Positions 12,201 through 24,200 of a stretch of 37,204 nucleotides of DNA are shown in pieces (the stretch's first letter is position 1; every line of letters begins with the position of its first letter). Under the pieces are notes generated by a model. The model made no database searches. It was not told where the DNA came from and saw only the letters and a program-made list of their open reading frames with translations. The translations under genes and the position numbers were made by a program. Origin of the DNA: Owenia fusiformis (taxonomy: Eukaryota > Annelida > Polychaeta > Sabellida > Oweniidae); NCBI GenBank assembly GCA_903813345.2, contig CAIIXF020000065.1, forward strand, positions 1-37,204. Direction: 5' to 3'.

Positions 12201-15200
12201 AACATGTTTCCTTGGATATTAGTATTGAATTGCAAAAATTAAAATGTAAATAAGTCAACGTTATCGTTTGAAATTATTAGCCGCAAATTATTTTGAAAGA
12301 CCCCTATGTCAAAACCGATAACTTAGAAATGGGCAAGATACGTTCATACAATTTTACATATATACAGTTCCTCTCCGATGCCCTCACTATTTTTTTTAGT
12401 TCAAACTTCACAAACTATCAATGTAGTATATGGTATAATGCTCGGTTACGGTAAGGCACAACACATAGGTTGGCCTTTCGATTTTACATGCAAGCTTAAA
12501 CCCCCTAATATTACTTCTCCTACGAAGAAATGTAAAAAAGAAGGATTGATAAGGAGAGCTATTTAGAAGTTTCTAGCTTTTTTTATTCTGTAAGTGATCA
12601 TCATGGAATTTAGACACTTTTTTTTAGAATGAGGTGATTTTGACATCCTGAAATATTGTATTTGTATTATCAAAAGTTCGTTTCTACAACGTTTTTTTGT
12701 GAAGCAATGAAATTCCATTTTCTATTTTTAACCGTTACCTTTTGCTTAATAAAATAAAAACCTCGTACGAGCAAAATGATATGTGTCTAAGCTAGATGAT
12801 GAAGTAAAGTATCTTTTAAGATTTTTTAGAATTGGTTCCACTATTCTGGTCATTCTTGTCAGTAGGTGAAATATGTTACTGAGCAAACCTAGAATCTAAC
12901 TAATTTAGTGAAGAATAGGGCTTTTTAAACAGGAGACTAAATTGGGGGCTCGTGCGATCTTGAATGTCATCCTTTCTATTTGACCTTCAAGATTTGACCT
13001 TCCGTGACTTTTTCAAGGTCAAAAAAGGTCAAAAAGTGTTTTCAACTTGCTTCAAATTGACCATTTTTTCAAATCATGTAGAAGTTATCAGAAGTTCAAA
13101 TCTGACTTTAGATTTGAGATTCGACCTTCATTGACGTTCTCAAGGTCAAAAGGTATTTTTTCAACTTGCTTCAAATTGACCAATTATTTTTTCAAAATCA
13201 ACAGGAGTTCTCAAAAGTTCAAATTCGGTTATAGATTTGACCTTCAATGACATTCTCAAGGTCATAAAATATTTGACCTTCTCAAGGTCAAAAATGTCAT
13301 TTTTCAACTTGCTTCGAATTGACCAATTCAGTGTTTCAAAATCAACTACAAGTTCAAATCTGACTTTGGATTTGATATTTCACCTTCAATGACCTTGTCA
13401 GGGTCAAAAAATGTTTTTTCAACTAGCTTCAAATTGACCAATTTCTATTCTTAAAATCATCTACAAGTTCTCAGAAATTCAAATCTGACTTAAGAGTGAA
13501 CTCATAACATTGTGAGCTACTAGATGGTGACATTTTGTTATGTTAATGCCTTGTTTTCGTCTCCACCCTCTGAATTTTCAGGGTCACCCCAGGTGTTGGT
13601 TTAGTTTAATGTTTTATATGTGGGCAGGGGAATGGGTTCGACCCCCCCCCCCTTTACTAAAAGCTGGCTACGGGCATATTGCTCATATTGCATGTGAAGT
13701 ATTAAACATTGCAATGGATGCAATCATTTTCATTGGAATCGATATGAAAGTGTTCTGGCACTTAAAATGACTAAGATGTGCAAGCAACAATTATCATTTC
13801 TGGTGAAGGCCAAACATTCATCATAGGGAACGACAAACAGCATTCAAAATATAATATCATGAAAAAACACGCAGTGTGGGCAATGGGGGAATGAGAAACA
13901 TCATTCAAAGTGGTCATGAAAATAAAAAGAAAGCATAGCATGTTGAATAGAACTGTAAATGTTTCATGCATCGCTATTCCCACAAAGTTATAACATGATC
14001 ATATGTGAAACTGAGAGTGAAATATATTGTTTTTTGGTTTGGCAATGACTCATTCTTTGCTGTAATTTTAATACAAACATAAAAATACGAATACAACTAA
14101 CTTTTGATTGTACGTTTATATTGCACATGATTTTAAAGTCATTTTGTATCCTCCAACACATACTTAATGAAGTTTTACAATGACAATTCAAATAATTCAA
14201 AAGTTGATTAATGATGATCTTAGCACTTTTATTAAGCACTTTCATTTCTCAAAATAATAATCTAAAAATATTTTTTCCCAAAGATGATATTTTAATGTTT
14301 GGAGGATACAAAATATTGGACAGCCTAATCTAGTCAACTTGAATTCACGACAGAAATACCTACACTCAATCATATATCTCCATTGTCTGCAATCGAAGAT
14401 GTGTTATCAAAATGTACCTTCTGGCGTAGCTTTCACCAAAATAATACATCAATAGTGTATATTAATATGGCCGATGTGTTGGAGGATACAAATATTTGAC
14501 AAATTGTATACATATAGTAAAACATACTTAATTTTGTGACCAAGACATATCAAACATCCCGTTTTCAAGAGCTGGTAGCACATACCTTTTATTAGCATGC
14601 TCAAAAATATCAACGCAATCGATACATTTTAGGTTAAGGAATTCGAGTTTATATTTGCCGAAAAAATAAAATATTTCTTAATTGTCAAAAAATCCATCAT
14701 TAAAGTGATCTTTTTTTAAAAGAAAAGCAATATTCCAAACAGGTACCTTGTGGTAATGATTGCTTAAAGTCTGGCCAACAAAACATAACACATTGCATGT
14801 CCATGAAATCAACATATATGTCGCAGTCTCTAGTACAACAACAGATTTTTAAAATATCAATTATCGTAAATTGTCCCATATTTCATGCTACACATTTCTC
14901 TCGATTTTGGGAAGCAACGGTCGTCGATTAAATGTGACTGAAGCAATGAATAACAAAAGTTTCACACTTACTTTTACTAAGGACAATTTTATGTGTTCAT
15001 TAGTATCCATGAAGGTTCAGTGAACGACAAACCAAAGGGTTTTTGTGTACATTCGCACCCACATTTCAAGGGTAATTCAGAAAAAGATATCCAGGCTATG
15101 TTAATGGGGCATGCATGTAATTTTTCATGAGTCAACTTTCATAAGATGGAAGACAATGATTTTGAACACTTAATTGTGCCACTTCTTTTTCAATAGCTAC

Positions 15201-18200
15201 TGGTCATATGCACTGATTTTTGCAATCTCTAAAGCTTTGTACAGAGCGGACTTTGGCCTATTGTGCAAAAGTAATGATTATTCAGTGGTCCGTCGTCTCA
15301 TATGAATAAATGACACATCATATTGGAAAGAAGAGACACTTGGCTCAAATGGTAAACTAAATGAAATTGATTTTGGGACCACTAATTTTATATTTTACAA
15401 TATTTTGCGACACACTGTATACTGACTTGGGCTGGGATAAGAATTCAAATCTGTGATTGTTGATTTAGGTGGCCATTGCTGGCGTCGTCATGTATGCTCC
15501 TGCAATAGCTCTAGAGGCAGGTAAGAGGGTAATCATTGTAATTTTGCTATTTTCCTATTACATTTCGATATATCACACTCTAGTAGACTAGTAGTAGTAC
15601 TAGTAGTATATCTGCAGTATGTCACTCAACATTTCAGTAACTGGTTTATCACACTCTCTAGACTAGTAGTAGTACTAGTAGTATATCTGCAGTATGTCAC
15701 TCAACATTTCAGTAACTGGTCTATCACACTCTCTAGACTAGTAGTAGTACTAGTAGTTTATCTGCAGTATGTCACTCAACATTTCAGTAACTGGTCTTTC
15801 GACGTGGGTCTCTATTTTAATTATGGCAGCAGTAGCAACATTCTATACAACACTGGTATGTCAGGCTCTATTAAAGCACATATTATATCTTGCAATCTCG
15901 TTTCTGGTTGAACTATATTGTATTCTAGTATGTATAAAAATAATTTAAGCACACAAAGTAATGAATTGCAAGTGATTTAAGGGAATCCTGTCTTGTATGC
16001 GTTTTTCATGTATCCAGATAAAAAAATTAAGGTATAGCAATTACTAAAGACGAGCTGAGAGTATCTTTCTTAGAACACTATTGTTTTGCTCAAATATGTT
16101 TGATATGTCTCTATTTTCTAAAAGAGAAAAGTTCTGACTTTTTCTATTATATAGTAGCCCGGACAGAATTGTTCAAGGGTCACTTTTCTTTAGTAACTTT
16201 TTTAATTTTCAGTATTATCAATATCTGATTGCATATTTGAAATCTAGAGTATAATTCTGACACAAAAAATATTTAATGAGAAACTTCTAATTTATTGACA
16301 TTGCAGGCGTTTATAGTATAACTGACGCTTTGATTAAACACAAGAGAGTGCTATGCTACGATGTTCCTGCTTGCCTTTTAACTCACTCGGTCAGTTTGTC
16401 ATGTTGGTACCAACCTTTACATTCTTCGATGGTTTGAACACCACTATAGCCAGAGCGGTCGACCTTTAAGCGCTACCTGCTGTACGCACTACTCTGCCCT
16501 TGTTGGTAAAGGGATGGTGAACAAACCCTCGGTGAATGTATTAGCAATTGTCAAATAAGTCATTGGTTAATGTTGTGTCCCCTGCGCCCATTTGTCATTT
16601 CTCCTCAGCCAGAGCCAGCGGGAGGCTTCATTTTCTGCAGATCCAACTGCTCTGTTCGCTCTCTTGAGCCATGAGGGTGGGAGTCCTACATTCTTGAACA
16701 TTCGGTTGAGAGATGTTGATGGAAATCCTCTACAACCTACTTCAACGGGATAGTAATGAACTTTCCACCCTTTGGCCTCTATCTCCTCAACCAGATCTTG
16801 GTACTTTGCGCTTTTGAGTTGGTGTGCTACCTCAATGCGATCTTCCCAAGGTACTGTCAGTTCTATCATGACAGCAATTCTTTTATCCTCTGAGAATAAA
16901 AGCATATCTGGTCTTTGGTTTGTTGTCGTGATACAGCTGGGAAATGTGAGTCTTTGGTGTAGATCTACTCTCAGCTCCCAGTCCTGTGCTTGTTGTAAGA
17001 TGCCATATCTTCCTCGAGAGGTGTGCCTGCTACTGCTAGGCAAAACCTTCCCTTTAGGATTTGCGTTAGCACCCACAAAATGTTTCTCTAAGGGTTGCAG
17101 AGCTCAGAGCTCCACAGTGGATACATGATGCATCTTCATTAAAACCCCAGGTAGTGAGATTGGCAGGAGATGGTAAAAGATCAGATATTGCTCTTAATAA
17201 GAAGCTAATCTTGCCCTGCTCCATATCCCATATGTCTTTCCATGAGAGCTGTCGATCGAGTGTAGACTCCGAGTGGGTCCATGCACCTTGTTTGACTAAT
17301 TGTGCTAACCTCACCTGTCTACCCTCTTCCTCTGATTGCCTTATCTCCTTTACTACAAGCTTCCTTCTTGTCTCTGTGTTGGCATCTTTCCACCTGGATG
17401 TGCCATAGTTTCCAAGGCCCATCCTACCTTTACAAACGACACCTACTATGTCCTTATGACGGAGTTGGCTTTCAGCAATACCGATTGCCTGTTGAGGATT
17501 CCATCCCCTCCCATTCGATATTGTTTCTCCCGAGCTAGTAACTTTATTGTCCTTTGAAGAGCGTAGAGTGGTTACTGCTCTTACTTTGGCTGCTTTGTAC
17601 TCTTCAAGTACTGAAGTTACCGGGAGGCTGAGCTTGGGAGATTTACTGAATAGAATACTGACGCAAATACATAATTCATCATCTTACTTCATATTTGTTC
17701 AAAACGGCGTAATATTTCGTTAAATTTGAATGTTCAGTTGAACGTTAATTTTTAAAGATTGGCATAAGCCTATAGGGTCATGCTGCCACCATTAGAATCC
17801 TGATAGAATACAGCAACTGACCAATCATAAAAAACAAGAAGTCAAACTCACCCAATGTTCATGAACCCAACTCTGTTGAAATGTTTGGGTTGCGTTCAAG
17901 AGGATATGAAAAGGTGGCGCCCCAATGTGCGGGGTGTGATGAGAATAGGTCCAGTCTTTTCAAAAGGTCCAAACAGCCTTCTCAGAGGCCATTGAAACGC
18001 TGAAGAACAATTCACATGCATGCCATGGATGGGTTAAAAGGCTTGTGACTGGGAAAGACATTAAACTGTGGCAAATATGACCCTATAGATGCAATGGTTA
18101 AACGAACTAGGGCTGCTAATCAAATATGGGTAACAATGGAATGGCCAAAAAACTTTATGTCCTGCGACCTTACCAATAAACTGTACAAACAATGTGCAAT

Positions 18201-21200
18201 ACTTTTTTTAAGTACCGGTATACATACAAGTCAATGTAAAACAAAAGGTTTAAATGCAGTCATTCCTCATTACCTCATACCAAAGCAGCAGTCTACACGA
18301 ATCCATAGGCCCATGACGTTTTTTTAAATATTAACGTTTAACTGAACATTCAAATTCATAAAACAAGCCACCATTTTGAACAAATATGAGACAAATGGTG
18401 AATTATGTATTTGCGTCTCTCATACTATGAACGTCTATAATGTCAGTAAGAGATGTTCCTTAAATATCCTTTGTATGTCAGAATTTTATTCTAGTTTAAA
18501 AAATGTAATCAGATTTTGATAATACTGAAAATTAAAAAAGTTATTAAAGAAAAGGTGATCGTTGAACAATTCTGTCCGGGTTACTATGATTATGCAAGGA
18601 ACTTTCTGCACGTAGGGAGTTCTCGAGATTATTGTTGTTCTTTCGCGTAATATTTTATAACTGAATGTTTACATGTACGATTGCAGGGAGGTATTAAAGC
18701 CGTTATTTGGACAGACGTCTTCCAATTCTTGATTATAATGATAGGAATGATTATCGCATTAGCAATGGTAAATCACGTACTAGGCGTTTGCCTATCATTT
18801 TTTATATTAATTGCAATTACACTTTTCGAAATATGATGGTACATTTCGGATAATTTGAATTTCATGAAGCCGAAATCTTCATTTTGTCTTTTACATATTG
18901 ATCATTAATCTGTCTATCAAGTTTGAAATGAGGGAGTCTTGGGTTGTCGTTTTTTGACTACCATGAAGTAGTATCAAAACAGCAATAATTGTTGACTCAT
19001 TTTCATAAGTTTTGGTAAATTAATTGTAAGTTATTGTTGTTTCAAGGGTTGCAGTCGAGTTGGAGGCTTCGCAAATATGTGGGACCTGTGTCAGAGAGGT
19101 GGAAGAATCCAGCCAATAGAGTGATTGATTATAATTTATATAATGGACGCTGGTTGACAGACATTTTAATAAATTTGAACTTATGATATACCAAATTAAA
19201 GATGAATAAATTCCCTATCCATTGGTATATAATATGACATATTATGATGTTTCCATCAAGAAAATCATAATTTATTTATGAAATACGAGTGTCCCATTTT
19301 TGGACCACCCTGCATGTATATACTGTATGGATGTTTGAGTTTGTGTTCCAGCTTTGACTTGAACCCATTGACGAGACATACCTTCTGGGGCCTCACTATT
19401 GGTGTTGGGGTAATCTTTACACATCTGTATGGAGTAAGCCAACCTGGAGTGCAGCGTTTTTCAGCAACACGATCACTCAAAGATGCCAGACTGTAAGCAG
19501 AATTTCTGAAAAATAATTTATGTACATTAATATATATTACCTCGAGCATCCACAAAATAGCTAAGGCTAAACATAACACAATATCATACATTGTCATTTA
19601 TTTCATTCGGGCATCCATAATATAGTTAAGGCTAAACCTAATACAATCTCGTTACATTGTCAATTATTCCATTGGGACATCCATAATATAACTTATGCTA
19701 AACCTAATACAATCTCGTTACATTGTCAATTATTCCATTCGGGCATACATACCATGGCTTATGTTTTACCTAATACAATCTCGTTACATTGTCAATTATT
19801 ACATCGGGCATCCATAATATAGCTTATGTTTTACTAATACAATCTCGTTACATTGTCAATTATTCCATCGGGCATCCATAATATAGCTTATGTTTTACCT
19901 AATACAATCTAGTTACATTGTAAATTATTCTATTCGGGCATTCACAATATAGTTTATGTTTGACCTAATGCAATCTCGTAACATTGTCAGTTATTCCATT
20001 CGGACAATAATAATATACCTGTTGCTTAATCTTAAACAGTCTCGTTACTTTGTCAATTTTTCCATTCGGACTTCCATAATATAACTTATGCTAAACCTAA
20101 TACAATCTCATGCATTGTCAATTATTCCATTCGGCCATTCATAAAATAGTTACCCTGAACCTAATACAATCTCGTTTCATTGTCAATTATTCAATTTCGG
20201 CATCCATATTTAGTTAAGGCTAAACCTAATACGATCTCGTTTCATTGTCAATTATTCCATTTAGGCATCCATAATATAACTTATGCTAAACCTAATACAA
20301 TCTCATGCATTGTCAATTATTCCATTCGGGCATACATACCACGGTTCATGTTTAACCTAATACAATCTCGTTACATTGTCAATTATTCCATCGGGCATTC
20401 ATAATGTAGCTCATGCTTAACCTAATACAATCTCGTTACATTGTACATTGTTCCATTCGGGCATAACTTAATACAATCTCGTTACATTGTCAATTTTTCC
20501 ATTCGGACATCCATAATATAACTTATGCTAAAGCTTATACAATCTCGTTACATTGTCAATAATTCAATTTGGGCGTCCATAATATAGCTTATGTTTTACT
20601 AATACAATCTCGTTACATTGTCAATTATTCCATCGGGCATCCATAAAATAGCTTATGCTCAACCTAATACAATCTCGTTACATTGTACATTGTTCCATTC
20701 GGGCATCCATAATATAGCTTAATATAGCTTATGCTTAACTCAATACAATCTCGTTACATTGTCCATTGTTCCATTCGGCATCCATAATATAGCTTAATAT
20801 AGCTTATGCTTAACCTAATACAATATATCAATGCAACCGACCGATCATTTGTTCTTACAGGACCATGCTAACTGTTATTCCCGCCCTTTGTGTGATTTAT
20901 GCGCTGACAGCTCTTGTAGGGCTCACGGTGTATGCCTATTACTCTCACATTCAATGTGACCCTATGGTTATTGGAGCTGTTACTAATATAAATCAGGTAG
21001 ATTTACTGCAAGGACTCGATGCGCTGAAATTTGGGGATTCATATCATTAAACTTTGTCATTAAAGCATGCATATTATGAAATATAGTTTCAATTTTTAGA
21101 TATTCCCCTACTTTGTAATGGACGTACTTGCGGTTCCAGGCATACCAGGGATATTTCTTGCAGCTATGTTTAGCGCCGCATTGAGGTGATTTTTAATATT

Positions 21201-24200
21201 TTAAAATCATTAGTAAAGATCTTGAACTTTCGTGTCTGTGGAGTAAAGATAGGATTGACAATGTTGTAATTCTGGATGCTCTGTTCTTATTTCAATTCCT
21301 GGTCTTACGCTTTTGAAAAGATTTTATCGACAGATTTTTCGAGGTTCGTCATAATCATGTTTCTTCTGAAAATAAACCTGAAATATATTTATCAGGATAT
21401 ATTAACAATACGCCGTACGTTTTATAAAGACAAAAATTAATTCAGTGTTAAACTGCTATAAAGCAGACGCGTTGGCGCCACTGGGGGTCATCTAGCAACG
21501 AAGGCACGATGTCTTCGTTTCAGAATATTTTCCAAGCAATGATTTGGATCATTCTATATTCTTTGGCCTTCATCCGAGGTGATTCTCAAGAATTCAACAA
21601 GAAATTTACGACCAGTACTTTGGACACATCCAGGGGACACATCGTGTTCGTGTCCAAAAACGTTCAAGTGCAATGTTTTGGGAACGAGTCTAGAATAAGA
21701 TAAAAGCCCGTTTTGACTGTTTTTATTACCCGAACTGTATTTCAGTACGATATCATCACTTGTTAATTCCCTTGCTGCAAATATCTGGGAGGACGTTCTT
21801 AGAGATCGCTTTCCTAACGCAAGCCTTGCTAGGGCGACGCATATTACAAAGGGATTGGGTACGTTATATATTTCTGAATCTCGCTTATTATGGAGTCATC
21901 ACATTTAAGCCATGTGGGCTTACTGTTCGCTACCGTGTGGATACTTTGGTTGGGATAAGGCATTTATACACAGTGGGCAAAACAAATAGTTTTACAGCAA
22001 TCTCCCATCACACCAAATAATTATTCAATTAGTCAAGTAAAAAATTAATGCCCAAAATTAGCCAGCAGGCCACATTTGTGGCGAACGGTGAGCCCGCACA
22101 TCGAATGTGACAAGTACTTTAATTAAAATATAACAGTGCAGTTAAGCTGTGTCTTATGGCTCATCCCAGGGTGAAGATATGCAGGTTTGTTATATTGTTT
22201 TAAACATATATTAAAATGATTACAATTTTGCGTTATTTTAGTGATTGTATTTGGGATTTTGTCGACTGTGATGGCGTTTGTTGCTATGAAGATTCCTGGT
22301 CAAATCTTGCAGGTACACATCCAGAAAATTTGTTTTGAGTTTCACCGTTACGTAACAATAGAGAATGCTTGTCGAATAGTTACACTATAAGGTAGATTTG
22401 CATATCTTTTAAGAAGCTAAGATCTTCAAAAGTTTTTCTCTAACATATTCCACAAATTAGTTACTGTTCATTTTTGAACAGGCTGGATTATCACGCTTTC
22501 AAACCTAAGTAAAAAGTAACAAAATACTAAATTATATCGTCTTGTGTTTAGATATATAATTCAGTATCCTTACGTTGTAGTAAAATAGTAAGTGAAAATT
22601 ATACAGTTTGGACTCTTCCACTCACAGGTCACCGTGGCATTGGGCGGAGCAGTTGGAGGGTCGGTTGTTGGGATGTATTGTCTTGGAGCCTTTACGACCA
22701 GCTGCAACTGGAAGGTAAACCAGGATGAAACATTAACAATCAAAAACAGAATAATGACAGAATAGCAAGTAAAATTTCCAAAAAGACGATACTTATATTT
22801 TATTATTTTAAACGAATTTTTTCTCTTAATAACCTGAATACTTAACATAACTAATAAATAAACGCTTATTGAATACGTCTGGGGTACAATATCACTGGTC
22901 CCCATCTGGTTATAAAGACGCTACTGCTTTATAACAAAATCGATGAACTTCCGTCGAAGGAAAGTTTTCCTTTCATCATTTTCACCAACAATGCAAAGAG
23001 GTTGATTTGTACCTGGTGAATTTCGTAACGTCTTGGTTGAGTTGTGTAAACGTCCTGGTTGTTGACGTGAGGAATTCTTATTCGATTCTTGGAGCTGCTG
23101 GATATATTTGCTCGTGACTGACTAGCTTTCAGTAACCTGATGCTAATATTAACATATGGGTAAAACATTTGGATACAAATCCACATTTTGTTGGTGAAAA
23201 TGATGAAAATAAAAATTCCTCCGACGAGTATTTAGTTTTCTTTCATTTATATATTCACGGACTTTCTGCAAGTTTGTTATTTGGTCGACCATATAAAAGT
23301 GGGAGACTATTTATTCTGTTCATTTATTTTTTCAGGGAGTAACAGCGGGAGGATGGGTCGGGTTTGCTTTCTTATTGTGGATCGCTTTGGGGGCATTCAC
23401 GATCAAATCCACGAAACACATCCTTCCCCCGGCGTCAACCAACGGATGTTATGTTGAAAACGTCAGCGAACTCTTTAATGAAACTAAAACAACGCCATAT
23501 TCAACCAATGAATATCAGATTGGCCTCTCCAATTCCAGCACTGTTTCGCCTGTACCAGCGGTCGAGGAGTAAGACGCCATTTTTATTTATATTATCCAAG
23601 ACTTATAATTTCTAAATTGCTTTGGGGTAATTTGCTTGAATTAATTTTTATTCTTCCCAAGCATGATCTTTATGATGTAAAACGTATTCATTACATTCTT
23701 AGCCCTAATGTCTGCAACGTTGTTGTAACCTTTTCTAAGGGTATGGGGGGTCATTCGGATACCCCTCGGCGAATTTCTATAACTTGTCTGATTTCTATAA
23801 TGTTGGTATTGTTGTAAACGTTATTTGATGATCTTTTCAGAAGAGTATTCATTTTTCAGAAAAATAAGTTCGCAAAGGTCAAATCGAGTTCAATATGACC
23901 TACCGGTGCAAATTTGTGACATTTTGTTAAACATTGTTGATTTTCTTTCAAAATGTTTTTTTTTGTGCCAAAAATGCTGTAAATTCTCTTTCAAATAAAC
24001 AATTCAAGACAATGGCTTTTCTAGAACTGAAGTTTTGCACTTTCAAAGATGGCAGGTATTGGGAAAACCCATTGAAATCAATGTAATGTAATAAGCAACA
24101 ATATCAAGTTCACCTTGTTTTTGTCTTTGACATTCATATTTCAAGATGTACTACGTCGTAGGCACAAAAACTAGAAAAAGTACTATCAGACATTAATGGT

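Larger units (their letters stand above)
11847..14940. mobile_element. ~3 kb segment bounded by diverged inverted repeats
   Basis: GGTCAATTTACGATAATTGA (starting ~11930) has its inverted counterpart AATTATCGTAAATTG at ~14861-14875. Weaker inverted similarity extends outward to TCACATTT at the left (~11853) and AAATGTGA at the right (~14930). The interior holds the TCAAGGTCA array and no transposase. It could be a decayed non-autonomous DNA transposon or two inverted MITEs. Confidence 0.35.
16151..18587. mobile_element. Long inverted-repeat element in intron 4, split by a retroelement insertion
   Basis: The left arm starts ATAGTAGCCCGGACAGAATT (16151) and is matched in inverted orientation by the right end finishing at ~18587. 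Similarity runs inward for about 170 bp to 16328, then resumes after the retroelement insertion at 17657-17795, opposite 18303-18430. Removing the insertion leaves an element of roughly 1.1 kb with arms of about 300 bp. No transposase is present. Confidence 0.75.

Noticed and set aside
16772-17557. Plus-strand ORFs of 73-118 codons
   Set aside because: They are antisense to the minus-strand retroelement frame, which carries the recognisable motifs.
19530-20826. CRISPR-like array
   Set aside because: Units are contiguous tandem repeats with no unique spacers, and the context is an animal intron.
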